Assembly: GCF_001679665.1 (NCBI RefSeq)
Contig: NZ_CP013244.1
Span: 1,868,980 to 1,932,979 of the forward strand
DNA from: Candidatus Viadribacter manganicus
GTDB lineage: Bacteria > Pseudomonadota > Alphaproteobacteria > Caulobacterales > Aquidulcibacteraceae
Direction of reading: 5' to 3'
DNA length: 64,000 nt
Shown here: positions 48,932 through 57,945 of the stretch, one piece after another
Layout of the letters: the number at the start of each line of letters is the position of its first letter
Position numbering within the stretch: position 1 is the first letter of the stretch
Translations under genes and position numbers: made by a program
The notes under the pieces: model-generated
The model's input: only the letters and a program-made list of their open reading frames with translations
Told to the model about the DNA's origin: nothing
Database searches by the model: none

Positions 48932-49552
48932 ATGACACGCGAAGAAATGCTCGCGGATCTCGCGTACGCACGAACGCTTGCCGAGGAAGGCCGGCACGCG
49001 CCGCTGCTTGGCGGCGCTCATCTTACATTTTGGGGCGTCATGAACGCCGGAGCGTTTTCGGTGCAATGGTCGATCCTTGAAGGATGGCTGCCGTTGGCGG
49101 GAGGCGCTGCATTCGCTTTGCTGTGGCTGAGCTACGGAATCATCGGCGCGATTGGATCGATCTGGTTGCGCCAACGCACCCGCACCAAACCTGGTCAAAC
49201 CGCTATTGGCGCGCGCGCGGAGAAGGCACTCTGGAGCGGCGCAGCTTTGGCGTTGCTTGCAATCGTATTTGGCTCATTGGCGCGCATGATATTCACCGGC
49301 GACACCACCGCGCCGAACGCAATCTTCGGCCCAGCGTTCGCGATCTATGGCGCGATGCTGATCGGCACCGCCTCGCTTTCCGAACAATCCTGGATGCGGG
49401 GCTTTGGCCTGGCTTCGGTCGCGGTCGGCGCCATCCTCTGTCTCTTCGCCAGCGAGAGCTGGGCCTATCTGCTTGCAGCTGGCGGCAGCCTCGCGGTTCT
49501 GGCCCTACCGGGCATCATCCTGCTGCGGCGCGAACCATCGGCGGTCGTGTGA
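48932..49552 (+). CDS. Multi-pass membrane protein, partner of a winged-helix regulator
   Basis: A 206-residue protein with no recognised family. A charged N-terminus (M-T-R-E-E-M-L-A-D-L-A-Y-A-R-T-L-A-E-E-G) is followed by about five to six hydrophobic segments. The ATG at 48932 has a GGAG site; earlier codons overlap the promoter. It overlaps the regulator gene (GTGA), so the two are translationally coupled. Its role may be to sense or export something the regulator responds to, but nothing in the sequence names it. Confidence 0.7.
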   Translation: MTREEMLADLAYARTLAEEGRHAPLLGGAHLTFWGVMNAGAFSVQWSILEGWLPLAGGAAFALLWLSYGIIGAIGSIWLRQRTRTKPGQTAIGARAEKALWSGAALALLAIVFGSLARMIFTGDTTAPNAIFGPAFAIYGAMLIGTASLSEQSWMRGFGLASVAVGAILCLFASESWAYLLAAGGSLAVLALPGIILLRREPSAVV

Positions 49553-49851
49553 GCAAATTCGACCACACAGAGATCGACGACGTGATCCACGGCCGCTTGC
49601 GGCTGGGGATCATGGCGTACTTGTCGACCGTGTCCCCTGCGCCGTTCGTTGAGCTGAAAGCCAAGGTGAACGCCACCGACGGCAACCTCTCGACGCATCT
49701 AAGCAAGCTCGAAGAAGCCGAGTACGTGCGCATCGAGAAGACATTCGCCGGCAAAAAGCCGCTGACGCTCGTGCACCTCACAAAGCAAGGCCGCGCAGCC
49801 TGGATCGCGTACTTGAATCGCATCCAGACGCTGCTGAACGCGGCAGAGTAA
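49549..49851 (+). CDS. Winged-helix transcriptional regulator
   Basis: A 100-residue single-domain winged-helix protein of the MarR/PadR-like HTH_34 type: D-V-I-H-G-R-L-R-L-G-I-M-A-Y-L, then F-V-E-L-K-A-K-V-N-A-T-D-G-N-L-S-T-H-L-S-K-L-E-E-A, with the recognition helix D-G-N-L-S-T-H-L-S-K-L and the wing around F-A-G-K-K-P-L-T-L. The GTG at 49549 overlaps the membrane-protein stop. It probably binds the palindrome at the head of the operon. Confidence 0.85.
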   Translation: MSKFDHTEIDDVIHGRLRLGIMAYLSTVSPAPFVELKAKVNATDGNLSTHLSKLEEAEYVRIEKTFAGKKPLTLVHLTKQGRAAWIAYLNRIQTLLNAAE

Positions 49852-49856
49852 GAGGC

Positions 49857-50426
49857 TTAGACCGCCGCGCTGAGCGCCCAACGAGCGACGCCCGGGTACG
49901 GTGGCTCCCGCGTATCAGTGAAGCCCTGTTTCGCCAACGTGTTGGCCGCGTTGAGATCCTCGGCGTCGAGATGCGCGATGACGCGCTTGGCGCCGTTCTC
50001 GAAGCCCCAGGACGCCAGTGCGCGGATAGTTTCCCCGCCATAGCCGCGCCCCCGAAATTCCGGCAGCAAACCGAAAGCAAGCTCAACATCGCCATCTTCG
50101 TCGGGCCGGCCGATGAGGGCGGCGATGCCGACCAGACGCGGCGGCGCGCGCTCACCTTCATTCGCCAGAAGCGCCCAGCCGTACCAGCCTTGTCCGTCAG
50201 GATCGTGGGCTAGGTTCTTTTCCGCCCACGCGAAGGCCCCGCTCTCGAAGGGCGCGGGCGGCCATACGGGCTCATGGGTGACGGCGATGGCGTTGAAGAA
50301 GGCGGTGCGGCTGGATGCCTGCAACGCCGCCAAGTCACGATCAAGCGCAAGGAGCGCGATGCGCTCCGCAGTCAGTATCAACAAGACCCGTCTCCCCTCG
50401 CTTGCGATCGGACGAGGAGAACTCAC
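49857..50426 (-). CDS. GNAT-family N-acetyltransferase
   Basis: A 189-residue GNAT acyltransferase of the RimJ/RimL-like group. The acetyl-CoA-binding motif is L-P-E-F-R-G-R-G-Y-G-G-E-T-I (about residues 121-134), after E-L-A-F-G-L. GTG 50426 and, with a better Shine-Dalgarno, a TTG at 50384 are the start candidates. The substrate is unknown. It ends five bases from the convergent regulator gene. Confidence 0.82.
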   Translation of the reverse strand: MSSPRPIASEGRRVLLILTAERIALLALDRDLAALQASSRTAFFNAIAVTHEPVWPPAPFESGAFAWAEKNLAHDPDGQGWYGWALLANEGERAPPRLVGIAALIGRPDEDGDVELAFGLLPEFRGRGYGGETIRALASWGFENGAKRVIAHLDAEDLNAANTLAKQGFTDTREPPYPGVARWALSAAV

Positions 50427-50490
50427 AGACGGCCGGTTGCAAAGTTAGCGATATGCAATTTTCACAGGCGTTGTCTGAGACTACCGCACC

Positions 50491-52023
50491 CTAGACCTCG
50501 CGCGGCGGCCGGCTTTCGTGCAGCGCCAGCATGAAGCCACCGGAGATTATGGCTGGGATGATCGCGGCCAGCGGCCAGCCGGCAACGGCAAGTCCTGTCG
50601 CGCCAATCCAGCCCATGGCCACGAACGACCGGCCCAGATTGAGCATCAGGCTCCCGCGCGTGCGGCGGCGAAACTCTTTCCGGCTGCCCGGCGTCTGATG
50701 CCACGTGGCGATGAGGCAAGTTGAGAGGATCGCGGCCGCACCGCCTATCAGCATCCACATACCCGCCATTGGCGTCACCAGGATGGCCGCACCAATGACC
50801 GGCGGCAGCAATAGCATCACGGATGGAACCGCCGCAGCCATCGATTTTGCGACATCGACCTGATCGCGCGACACCGGGGCGCTCGCGATGAGGTCCGGCG
50901 CGTCCTCCGCCGATACGGTTAGCCACGCAAGGCTTGCCGCAAACGACGTCACCAACAAGACAAACGCGGAAGCGAAGCCGGCGGCTGAGATGCGCGTGAG
51001 ATCGCCCTCTCCTACGCGCGCCCCGAACACTGCAAAGAGCGGTGCGAAATAGAGCAACGGCAGCAGGATTTGCGACAGGAGCAGAGGATCACGCCGCAGC
51101 AATCGCCATTCCTTGGCGATAAGCGTCGCGTTGACGCCGCTGCGCATCCCGCGCGCAGCACGCACATTTCGTTTGCGGCGGCTTCCCAGCCCCGAGATCG
51201 CGGCTGCATCACGAGCAAATCGCGACGCATACCACCAAACCGCCAGCATGAACGAACCCAGCGCAACCAGCCCCCAGATCCAGATATCGAAGCCAAGGCC
51301 GAAAGCAGCTCGCGCGGGCAATGAGACGATGCTCGCAGGATCACCCACCACCGGAACGATGGCGTCGAAGACGTCGCGCATCGCCTGCGCACGCGATTCA
51401 TCTTCGGTGAAGCGAGGTATTTGCGAGGCAATGAAGAACGCCGCGCCGATGAGGCTGCCCAGGATTTGGGCGACGATGCGCGTGTTCTTTGGCCCGATCA
51501 GCGCGAACATCAACCGCGCCAAGACGAGCGCGACGGCGGTCGAGAACAATGTCAGCAGCAACAAACTCGGGGCGAACGCCATCCATCTCCAGCCGCCGAA
51601 GCTTGGCAGCCAAACGAAAACAGCGGCAGTGAGAATGAGATAGAAGAGGCCGACATTGATCGCGATCGCGCTCATTCGCACGATCAAGACCCGCCACAAC
51701 GGCACCGGCGAAGACAGCAAGAGATCCAAGTCGCCGCGCTGGTATAGTGACTCCGTAATCAGCATCAGCGCTTGCGAGATCATCAGCGAGCACAAAATGG
51801 CGAAAACGCCTCCGGTGATGCCAAGCATCAGCACGCTGGGCTTAGACTCGACTTCGGACAGGAACCGCGCCGCCCAATAGCCGCCGAAACCCAGCACCGC
51901 GATCATAATCGAGTAAAAGATGATGCGGCGGACGTGACGGCCTTTGCCCGAGGCGCGGAACGCACGCCACGTCAGCAACATTTCGTGGCGCAGCAGAAAA
52001 AGCACGCCGCCTGGGCCGAACAT
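50491..52023 (-). CDS. ABC exporter permease (ABC-2 type)
   Basis: A 510-residue membrane protein with about twelve hydrophobic segments, fitting an ABC-2-type permease of the larger two-half form. An early R-H-E-M-L-L-T-W-R-A-F and the block Y-Q-R-G-D-L-D-L-L-L-S-S-P-V-P are like those of ABC-2 permeases. The ATPase partner lies directly upstream with an overlap of one base. The exported substrate is unknown. Confidence 0.83.
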   Translation of the reverse strand: MFGPGGVLFLLRHEMLLTWRAFRASGKGRHVRRIIFYSIMIAVLGFGGYWAARFLSEVESKPSVLMLGITGGVFAILCSLMISQALMLITESLYQRGDLDLLLSSPVPLWRVLIVRMSAIAINVGLFYLILTAAVFVWLPSFGGWRWMAFAPSLLLLTLFSTAVALVLARLMFALIGPKNTRIVAQILGSLIGAAFFIASQIPRFTEDESRAQAMRDVFDAIVPVVGDPASIVSLPARAAFGLGFDIWIWGLVALGSFMLAVWWYASRFARDAAAISGLGSRRKRNVRAARGMRSGVNATLIAKEWRLLRRDPLLLSQILLPLLYFAPLFAVFGARVGEGDLTRISAAGFASAFVLLVTSFAASLAWLTVSAEDAPDLIASAPVSRDQVDVAKSMAAAVPSVMLLLPPVIGAAILVTPMAGMWMLIGGAAAILSTCLIATWHQTPGSRKEFRRRTRGSLMLNLGRSFVAMGWIGATGLAVAGWPLAAIIPAIISGGFMLALHESRPPREV

Positions 52024-52760
52024 CAGGCGGCCCCCGAAACGAGTTGGAGGTAAACGTCCTCCAGCGTTGCGCTGGCGCCGCCTGCCCTGCCGCGCAGCTC
52101 TGCCAGCGTGCCTTCGGCCAGGAGCTTTCCGCCCTGGATGATGCCGATCCGGTCAGCCACGCGCTCGGCAACATCGAGAATGTGCGTCGTCAAGATAACC
52201 GAGCCGCCGCTCCTGGCGCGCTCTTGCAACAAGTCCTTCACTTGCCGAGCGACAGCGGCATCAAGACCCGTCAGCGGCTCGTCGAGCATGAGCAATTTCG
52301 GATCGTGGATCAGCGCGCCGGCGAGTGCCGTTTTTTGCTTCATGCCTCGCGAGAAACCCTCGGTGCGTTCGTCGCGATTGTCCCAAAGCCCCAGGAACTT
52401 CAGCAATTCCTCGGCACGCGGCGCGGCCGTCTTTGCATCAACGCCCCACAGGCCGGCAATGAATTCGAGATATTCCCACGCCGTGAGCTTGTCGTAGAGC
52501 GCCGGTTCGTCGGGCAGCCAAGCCAACATGCGCTTGGCGGCGATCGGGTCCGCGATCGCGTCGGCGCCGAAAACGTGGATCGTTCCCGAATCCGGCTTCA
52601 ACAGGCCGGTGACCATCCGCAGCGTCGTGGTCTTGCCGGCTCCGTTCGGCCCAAGCAGCGCATAAAGCTCACCAGCGCGGATATCTAGATCGAGCGCATC
52701 GACGGCGGTTTTCTCGCCGAACTTCTTGGTGAGCGCGCGAACGGAGAGTGCGTTGGTCAA
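52023..52760 (-). CDS. ABC exporter ATP-binding protein
   Basis: A 245-residue ABC ATPase of the CcmA/NatA-type exporter group. Walker A is G-P-N-G-A-G-K-T-T (about residue 40), the signature G-F-S-R-G-M-K-Q-K and Walker B L-L-M-L-D-E-P-L-T-G-L-D. The TTG at 52760 overlaps the lpd stop (TTGA), so translation is coupled to lpd; no ATG or GTG gives the family N-terminus. It energises the permease downstream. Confidence 0.88.
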   Translation of the reverse strand: MTNALSVRALTKKFGEKTAVDALDLDIRAGELYALLGPNGAGKTTTLRMVTGLLKPDSGTIHVFGADAIADPIAAKRMLAWLPDEPALYDKLTAWEYLEFIAGLWGVDAKTAAPRAEELLKFLGLWDNRDERTEGFSRGMKQKTALAGALIHDPKLLMLDEPLTGLDAAVARQVKDLLQERARSGGSVILTTHILDVAERVADRIGIIQGGKLLAEGTLAELRGRAGGASATLEDVYLQLVSGAA

Positions 52761-54154
52761 GACTGCATAACCCAGCCGTCGACGCCCTTCGCGGCTTCGC
52801 GGATGGCCTCGGCCATAGTCGGGTGTGCGTGGCAGGTGCGCGCGATGTCTTCTGCGCTGGCGCCGAATTCCATCGCCACGCAAATCTCGCCGATCATCTC
52901 GCCCACACCAACGCCAACCATGTGAACGCCGATGACTTTCTTCGTGGCGACTTCTTCGAGCACTTTCACCAAGCCATCTGTTTCGTGATTGGTGCGCGCG
53001 CGTGAATTTGCCATGAACTGAAACTTGCCGACCTTGTATTCGATGCCGGCAGCTTTCAATTCTTCTTCCGTCTTCCCGACAGTCGCAACTTCCGGATACG
53101 TGTAGATCACGTTTGGTATCACGTCATAGTTCACGTGGCCCCACTGACCCGCGATCATCTGCGCGATTGCGATGCCCTCTTCCTCAGCCTTGTGCGCAAG
53201 CATTGCACCGGTGGTGGCGTCACCCAGAACATAAACACCCTCGCCGGCCTTCAAGTGACCATCGTGCGGGATAAAACCGCGCGCGTCGGTTTTGATGCCG
53301 ATGCTATCGAGGCCAAGGCCTTTGGTGAATGGCCGGCGGCCGATCGCGACGAGCACGACATCTGCATCAAGTGTGCGCGCCTGGCCGCCCTTAGCCGGCT
53401 CGATTGTCACCTGCAGGCCAGCACCGCTTTCTTGAACGCCGGTCACCTTGTGGCCGAGTTCAAACTTCACGCCTTGCTTCTTCAAGATCTTCTGGAACGC
53501 AGTCGCGATCTCGGTGTCGACCGTCGGTGTGATCTTATCGAGAAACTCCACCACGGTGACTTCCGCGCCAAGACGACGCCAGACACTACCAAGCTCCAGG
53601 CCGATAACGCCTGCACCAACTACGATGAGCTTGCCCGGCACTTGCTTCAGCGACAGCGCGCCGGTCGAGCTGACGACGCGCTCCTCGTCGATATTGATCC
53701 CTGGAAGCGGCGTCGGCTCACTGCCGGTGGCGATGACGATATTCCGCGTTTCAAGCGTCTGCTTCGCGCCATCGGAGCCGGCGACCTCGACACGGCCCTT
53801 GCCAGTGATCGTGCCGAAGCCCTTGAGGTAGTCGACCTTGTTCTTCCGCATCAGGAATTCGACCCCCTTGGTGAGGCCGTCCACCGCGTCTTCTTTTTGC
53901 TTCATCATCTGCGGCAGATCGAGTTCGACGCCGCTTAGCTTCACGCCCATCGACGGAAATGTCTTTGTCGCAGCTTCAAAATACTCGCTAGCGTGCAGGA
54001 GCGCTTTCGACGGAATGCAACCAACATTGAGACACGTTCCGCCGAGCTTTCCGCGGCTTTCGATGATCGCCGTTTTCAGTCCGAGCTGGCCGGCGCGGAT
54101 CGCGCAATTGTAGCCGCCTGGGCCGCCCCCGATAATGACGAGATCGTACGACAT
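52757..54154 (-). CDS. lpd: Dihydrolipoyl dehydrogenase (E3)
   Basis: A 465-residue flavoprotein that reoxidises the lipoyl groups of 2-oxo-acid dehydrogenases. The FAD motif G-G-G-P-G-G-Y-N is near residue 9, the redox pair in G-G-T-C-L-N-V-G-C-I-P-S-K (about 38-50), the NAD motif G-A-G-V-I-G-L-E-L-G, and the C-terminal H-A-H-P-T-M-A-E-A. It is not directly next to sucA/sucB but lies in the same strand group, about 3 kb downstream of sucB; it probably has its own promoter. Confidence 0.96.
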   Translation of the reverse strand: MSYDLVIIGGGPGGYNCAIRAGQLGLKTAIIESRGKLGGTCLNVGCIPSKALLHASEYFEAATKTFPSMGVKLSGVELDLPQMMKQKEDAVDGLTKGVEFLMRKNKVDYLKGFGTITGKGRVEVAGSDGAKQTLETRNIVIATGSEPTPLPGINIDEERVVSSTGALSLKQVPGKLIVVGAGVIGLELGSVWRRLGAEVTVVEFLDKITPTVDTEIATAFQKILKKQGVKFELGHKVTGVQESGAGLQVTIEPAKGGQARTLDADVVLVAIGRRPFTKGLGLDSIGIKTDARGFIPHDGHLKAGEGVYVLGDATTGAMLAHKAEEEGIAIAQMIAGQWGHVNYDVIPNVIYTYPEVATVGKTEEELKAAGIEYKVGKFQFMANSRARTNHETDGLVKVLEEVATKKVIGVHMVGVGVGEMIGEICVAMEFGASAEDIARTCHAHPTMAEAIREAAKGVDGWVMQS

Positions 54155-54244
54155 GAATGCTCCGGTGATGTGAGGTCGCGCGCTTCGGCGCGGGCGTGAT
54201 TTGTCCGGAACATAAGGCCGCGCGGCTAGCGATCAATCCGCGAT

Positions 54245-55651
54245 TTAGTCGCCCAGCCCTGCGCGCCTGCGGGCCAAGATGGTCCAACCGATCAGAAGCG
54301 CCGCCAACGCCACTGTGAGCCAGCCGAAGACGTCGCCGAAGCGCGCATAGATGGTCGCGCCAGGGCCTCGCGTTGGCATAGCGACGTTGTATGCAGTTTG
54401 TGGCCCGCTTGGCGCCTGCTGCAGGACGCGGCCGTAGGCGTCGCTGACAGTCAGCATGCCATTGCGTGCGCTGCGCGCGATGGCGTAGCCGCTCTCAACG
54501 CCCCGCAAGATAGCCATCCGGCTATGCAGCCAAGCGTCATCCACGAAATCCCACGCGGGCACGAGCATTACGTCGACACCCGCATACTCGCGGCCAAGGT
54601 CCGCAAAATCCATGTCCTTGCAAATCGCAACGCCGTAGCGGACGCCCTCATACTCAAAAATAAGATGAGCCGCGCCTAGCGCAAAATGCGACTCGAGCTC
54701 CGGGATCATGTGGCGCTTATCGTAACTGGCCCAACCGGCCGCAGTAAAAACGAAGGCGCGATTGAACCTGGCGTTCTCAGGCTCGTCATCGGCGCCAGCG
54801 ACGATCATCACATCTCGACGTCGCGCGATTTCTGCGAGCTGTTCAATCGCCGCCGCGCGGTCTCCAGGTTCCAAATGCGCGATCTTCTCGGGCAGAATAA
54901 TGATGCGCCGACCCTCGTCAGCAGCGCGTTCGATTTGCGGCGTATAGGCGTTCCAGACATAGCGCCAATCGTCCGGGACGCCTTCGAACTGATCGCCGGC
55001 AATCAAAGTTGCGTTGATCGTTCGCGCGGGTCCGCTTGGCGTCGACGGCTCAACCATCGGAACGCGGAAGACCCCATAGCTCAGAACACCAGCGATAATA
55101 AAAGTTGGCGCGAGTGCGGACACCCAAGCGCGTTTGGCAAAGAGAAACGCTACCATCGAAGCAAACAGAGCGACCACAAACGTGATCGCAGGCGCACCAC
55201 CCAGAGATGCAATCTGAATGAACGGGATGAAGTCCATCTGGCTGTAGGCAAGCGCGCCAGCACTGCCGTGCGGAGAGGTGGCGGCCGTCACCGTGTCGAT
55301 ACCAGCCAGCAAGGCTGGGAAGACGAACACGGCCGCCCACGTTGGCGCGGCGCGCGCTGCGGCGCGGACCGCAGACGCGATCGCGCCCCAAGCCAATGCC
55401 TTGCTGAGCGTGATGATGAGCACCGGCACGAGGCCCGCAATGCCCATGAAGTATAACGCGATCAGCGCCATCGAGACGACGCCCGCGAGCGCGCCATAAG
55501 CGAATGCGCCGAGGCGCGATGCGCCAATCGCCGCAATAAGCAACGGAATCGGCGCCAGCCACGCCAACGGCCAAAAGGGATTTAAGCTATAAGCCTGCGC
55601 CAGAAGCGCGCCGGAAATCAGCGCGGCGAAGATGCGACCAAGCAGCAGCAC
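54245..55651 (-). CDS. Lnt-like membrane amidohydrolase (nitrilase superfamily)
   Basis: A 468-residue protein built like apolipoprotein N-acyltransferase: about six N-terminal membrane helices (to residue 200), a periplasmic carbon-nitrogen hydrolase domain, and a last membrane helix. The Glu-Lys-Cys triad appears as L-P-E-K, Y-D-K-R-H-M-I-P-E-L-E and A-I-C-K-D-M-D-F. In true Lnt the Cys motif is I-C-Y-E, so C-K-D may mark a different enzyme. GTG 55651 has an AGGAGA site. It may be a second Lnt or an Lnt relative; whether lipoproteins are its substrate is uncertain. Confidence 0.78.
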   Translation of the reverse strand: MLLLGRIFAALISGALLAQAYSLNPFWPLAWLAPIPLLIAAIGASRLGAFAYGALAGVVSMALIALYFMGIAGLVPVLIITLSKALAWGAIASAVRAAARAAPTWAAVFVFPALLAGIDTVTAATSPHGSAGALAYSQMDFIPFIQIASLGGAPAITFVVALFASMVAFLFAKRAWVSALAPTFIIAGVLSYGVFRVPMVEPSTPSGPARTINATLIAGDQFEGVPDDWRYVWNAYTPQIERAADEGRRIIILPEKIAHLEPGDRAAAIEQLAEIARRRDVMIVAGADDEPENARFNRAFVFTAAGWASYDKRHMIPELESHFALGAAHLIFEYEGVRYGVAICKDMDFADLGREYAGVDVMLVPAWDFVDDAWLHSRMAILRGVESGYAIARSARNGMLTVSDAYGRVLQQAPSGPQTAYNVAMPTRGPGATIYARFGDVFGWLTVALAALLIGWTILARRRAGLGD

Positions 55652-55665
55652 CTTCGTCTCCTGAA

Positions 55666-56157
55666 TTAAGCGCCTTGCTTGTCCCAGTAGGAGCGATCAG
55701 CCGCGTCCACGATGAACACCAGCAAGCCGATGATCAGAATGACGCCGAGAATGCCAACTTGCGCTTCCGTGCCGCCGGAATTGGCCGCGAGTTCCGCGGG
55801 CGCAGTGTAGGCGTTCACATTAATACTCTGCACGTTGGCGACCAGACCGCCGCCCTCGTTCTGTTGCGCTATGGCCCAACGCGCACCGAAGAGCGCAAAG
55901 CCGATAAGCCAGGTCCAAAAAGCCTGCGTGCGCCGGATGAGACGCACAGCAGCGATAAGGAAAAACATACCCGCGCCGGCCCAGAGACCGACTTCGATCC
56001 AGCTCAATTGATCGATGGTGGCTTGCTGCTCGGCCGTCACCGGCAACGCGATTGGCAATTGCGCGAGGTGCACCGTACCGGCGAATGCCGCGCCAAAGCT
56101 TGCGAGCACCAAAAGCAGCAGCACCAAAATGGCCGGCCAGCGCAGAATGAATGTCAT
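55666..56157 (-). CDS. Small membrane protein of unknown function
   Basis: A 163-residue protein with about four membrane helices (first at residues 7-27). No family recognised. ATG 56157 has a strong GGAGGGG Shine-Dalgarno; earlier codons in frame lie in the divergent region. It precedes the Lnt-like gene by 14 bases and is likely co-transcribed with it. Confidence 0.68.
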   Translation of the reverse strand: MTFILRWPAILVLLLLVLASFGAAFAGTVHLAQLPIALPVTAEQQATIDQLSWIEVGLWAGAGMFFLIAAVRLIRRTQAFWTWLIGFALFGARWAIAQQNEGGGLVANVQSINVNAYTAPAELAANSGGTEAQVGILGVILIIGLLVFIVDAADRSYWDKQGA

Positions 56158-56309
56158 TGGGCGTCCCCTCCCGCTCCGCTCCCCCGAGCGAGGCCGCCAA
56201 TCTATCGGGCTCGTTGCGGCTCGCCAATGGGCGACGAGAAAACGCTTGGATTCATTACTCTTCTGCCTGGGGAAGAGGCGCGCTAGCTTGCCCGAGCGGA
56301 GGGAATGCG

Positions 56310-56648
56310 ATGACATGGTTTGGCACGGTAAGCGCCTGGGCGGCAGTTCTGGTTGGGTTGGCGTTTGGCGCGCTCACCGCGATGTCGTTCGATTGGCAAT
56401 CGCCGGCCGTGGCTCTCATCAACGGCATTAGCGCCATTTTGCTGCTGCTCGCGGCGTTTCGAACGCTGCGCAAAATGTCGGGGGGCCTGCGGCTCCTATG
56501 CGGCGCGTGGGGGCTGATCGCTGGTCTTTCGATTGAGAGACTGTTTGCCTTCAGCGAGCTCAACGTATGGGCAGTGATCGTGCTGACGTTGGCATCCATC
56601 TCGGCTTTGGGGCTAGCGCTGACCGTGCTGCACAAAGAGTCCAAATAG
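56310..56648 (+). CDS. Small membrane protein of unknown function
   Basis: A 112-residue protein with about four hydrophobic segments, not assigned to a family. ATG 56310 has a GGAGGGA Shine-Dalgarno; longer frames overlap the divergent membrane-protein gene. Divergent from the small membrane protein at 55666-56157. Confidence 0.65.
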   Translation: MTWFGTVSAWAAVLVGLAFGALTAMSFDWQSPAVALINGISAILLLLAAFRTLRKMSGGLRLLCGAWGLIAGLSIERLFAFSELNVWAVIVLTLASISALGLALTVLHKESK

Positions 56649-56736
56649 TTTTCCACAACGGTCCGCGCGCGAAACACGCAACAATCTCTCGGTAACCTCC
56701 GCTCTACTTGCAAGCGGGCGATCAGGAGATTTCCTT

Positions 56737-56958
56737 ATGCAAGTGCAAAAAATCCGCGCCGCGGCCGATGCAAATGGCCTGGTCCCCGCAGCGACGTTCT
56801 TCGCGCAACTCGCGGCCAAGCTCGAGGAGAACAACTTGAAGGAAGCGACGCGGCAAGCCGAGTGGGACGCCGAAGATCGCGCCCTTGAAGCGACGTATCA
56901 CCGGCGCTCTGCTGCACGCAACTATCATGCGCCAGCGGAGCACCACGCCGTGATGTGA
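56737..56958 (+). CDS. Small helical protein of unknown function
   Basis: A 73-residue, probably all-helical protein (A-K-L-E-E-N-N-L-K-E-A-T-R-Q-A-E-W-D-A-E-D). No match that I recognise. GGAG about nine bases before the ATG supports translation. The C-terminus is rich in His (H-R-R then H-A-P-A-E-H-H). Confidence 0.55.
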   Translation: MQVQKIRAAADANGLVPAATFFAQLAAKLEENNLKEATRQAEWDAEDRALEATYHRRSAARNYHAPAEHHAVM

Positions 56959-56992
56959 TTTTGAATGCCTTGCCCTGGCGTTCCCGCGGCGC

Positions 56993-57008
56993 GCGATCTC
57001 CCGATCGC
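56993..57008. other. Small hairpin between convergent genes
   Basis: GCGATC and GATCGC with a four-base loop lie in the 69-base gap between a plus-strand and a minus-strand gene. There is no T-run on either side. It may help end transcription. Confidence 0.25.
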
Positions 57009-57027
57009 CGCCGCTTGCGCACATGGT

Positions 57028-57933
57028 CTAGACGTTGCGATACCATTCAGGCGGCAACGGCGCGCCGACTATTCCTGGCGTATGATGAGAGTTGACAGGT
57101 TTGCCGCGCAGCCATTGCGACAAAACCCACTTCTCGCCTCGCGTCGTCGGCAAGCCGGCGTGCATGCTCATTGGGTCAGGCGCGCCGTCCTGATCAACAT
57201 TTATGAACATCAGCGCATCGCCTTTGCGCGCCTTGAATTTGAAACCGACTTCGGAAAATTCCGTCTCGCCGCCGTCGTAGTCGTCGCTGAGATAGAGAAG
57301 AAATGTCGCCACGCGTTGGCCACGCGCTTCGATTTCTTCATGCATCCCCGCCTGCAAGAAATCGGTGTGGCGCCCAAACGTCTCGCGGGGCTTGTAGTGC
57401 AGCAACATCCCAACTTCAAAATGGTGCACTGGAATGCCAGACGCGCGCGCGGTGCGGTCACGTATGAGGCTCAAGACAAGGTCTGAGACCTCGAACTCAA
57501 ATGACGCCTCCGAATTGCTGCGTCCTTCGTGCTGGCTAAGCTCAGTGGCCGAATTCTGATATACCTGCGCAGGCCGGAGCCGATCACGGCACTTCTCGAT
57601 CAGCCAATCGCATTCTGTTGGCGTCGCAAAGTTTTCAAAGACACGCACACGCGGCTTTTCAAGCACGACGCGCCGTTGCGGCGCACGGCGCAACGCATCG
57701 GGGTTCACCGCCGCACGAAGCCTTTTCCAATTACCGGTCGTGCGCGACAGAACCTGCAACTCTCGCACCGCGTCAGGCCAGCCAACAGACGCAGCGGCCG
57801 CAAGATTGTTCAGCGCCGCATTGAGATCACGCGGGGTGAAAACGCCCAGCGCTTGCGCGTGGGCGAGATTGGTCAGCGCCTGCGGATTGCCCTTCTTCGC
57901 CGCCTCGACGAGGCCCGCTATCCGAGGGTCCAT
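57028..57933 (-). CDS. Sel1-like / 2-oxoglutarate-Fe(II) prolyl 4-hydroxylase-like protein
   Basis: A 301-residue paralogue of the protein at 4110-5042. Residues 1-75 form Sel1-like helical repeats (A-A-K-K-G-N-P-Q-A-L-T-N-L-A). The C-terminal dioxygenase domain has the iron ligands in F-G-R-H-T-D-F-L and M-H-A-G-L-P-T-T-R-G-E-K-W, in which the Lys binds 2-oxoglutarate. The strand V-A-T-F-L-L-Y-L-S-D-D-Y-D-G-G-E-T-E-F is the P4Hc core. It starts 12 bases after sucB with an AGAGGA site, so it is probably co-transcribed with the 2-oxoglutarate dehydrogenase genes. The target protein is unknown. Confidence 0.86.
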   Translation of the reverse strand: MDPRIAGLVEAAKKGNPQALTNLAHAQALGVFTPRDLNAALNNLAAAASVGWPDAVRELQVLSRTTGNWKRLRAAVNPDALRRAPQRRVVLEKPRVRVFENFATPTECDWLIEKCRDRLRPAQVYQNSATELSQHEGRSNSEASFEFEVSDLVLSLIRDRTARASGIPVHHFEVGMLLHYKPRETFGRHTDFLQAGMHEEIEARGQRVATFLLYLSDDYDGGETEFSEVGFKFKARKGDALMFINVDQDGAPDPMSMHAGLPTTRGEKWVLSQWLRGKPVNSHHTPGIVGAPLPPEWYRNV

Positions 57934-57945
57934 CGCTCAATCCTC

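Noticed and set aside
54177..54192. A CGCGC-TTCG-GCGCG hairpin upstream of lpd
   Set aside because: A five-base stem of pure GC alternation is common by chance in this GC-rich sequence and has no T-run.
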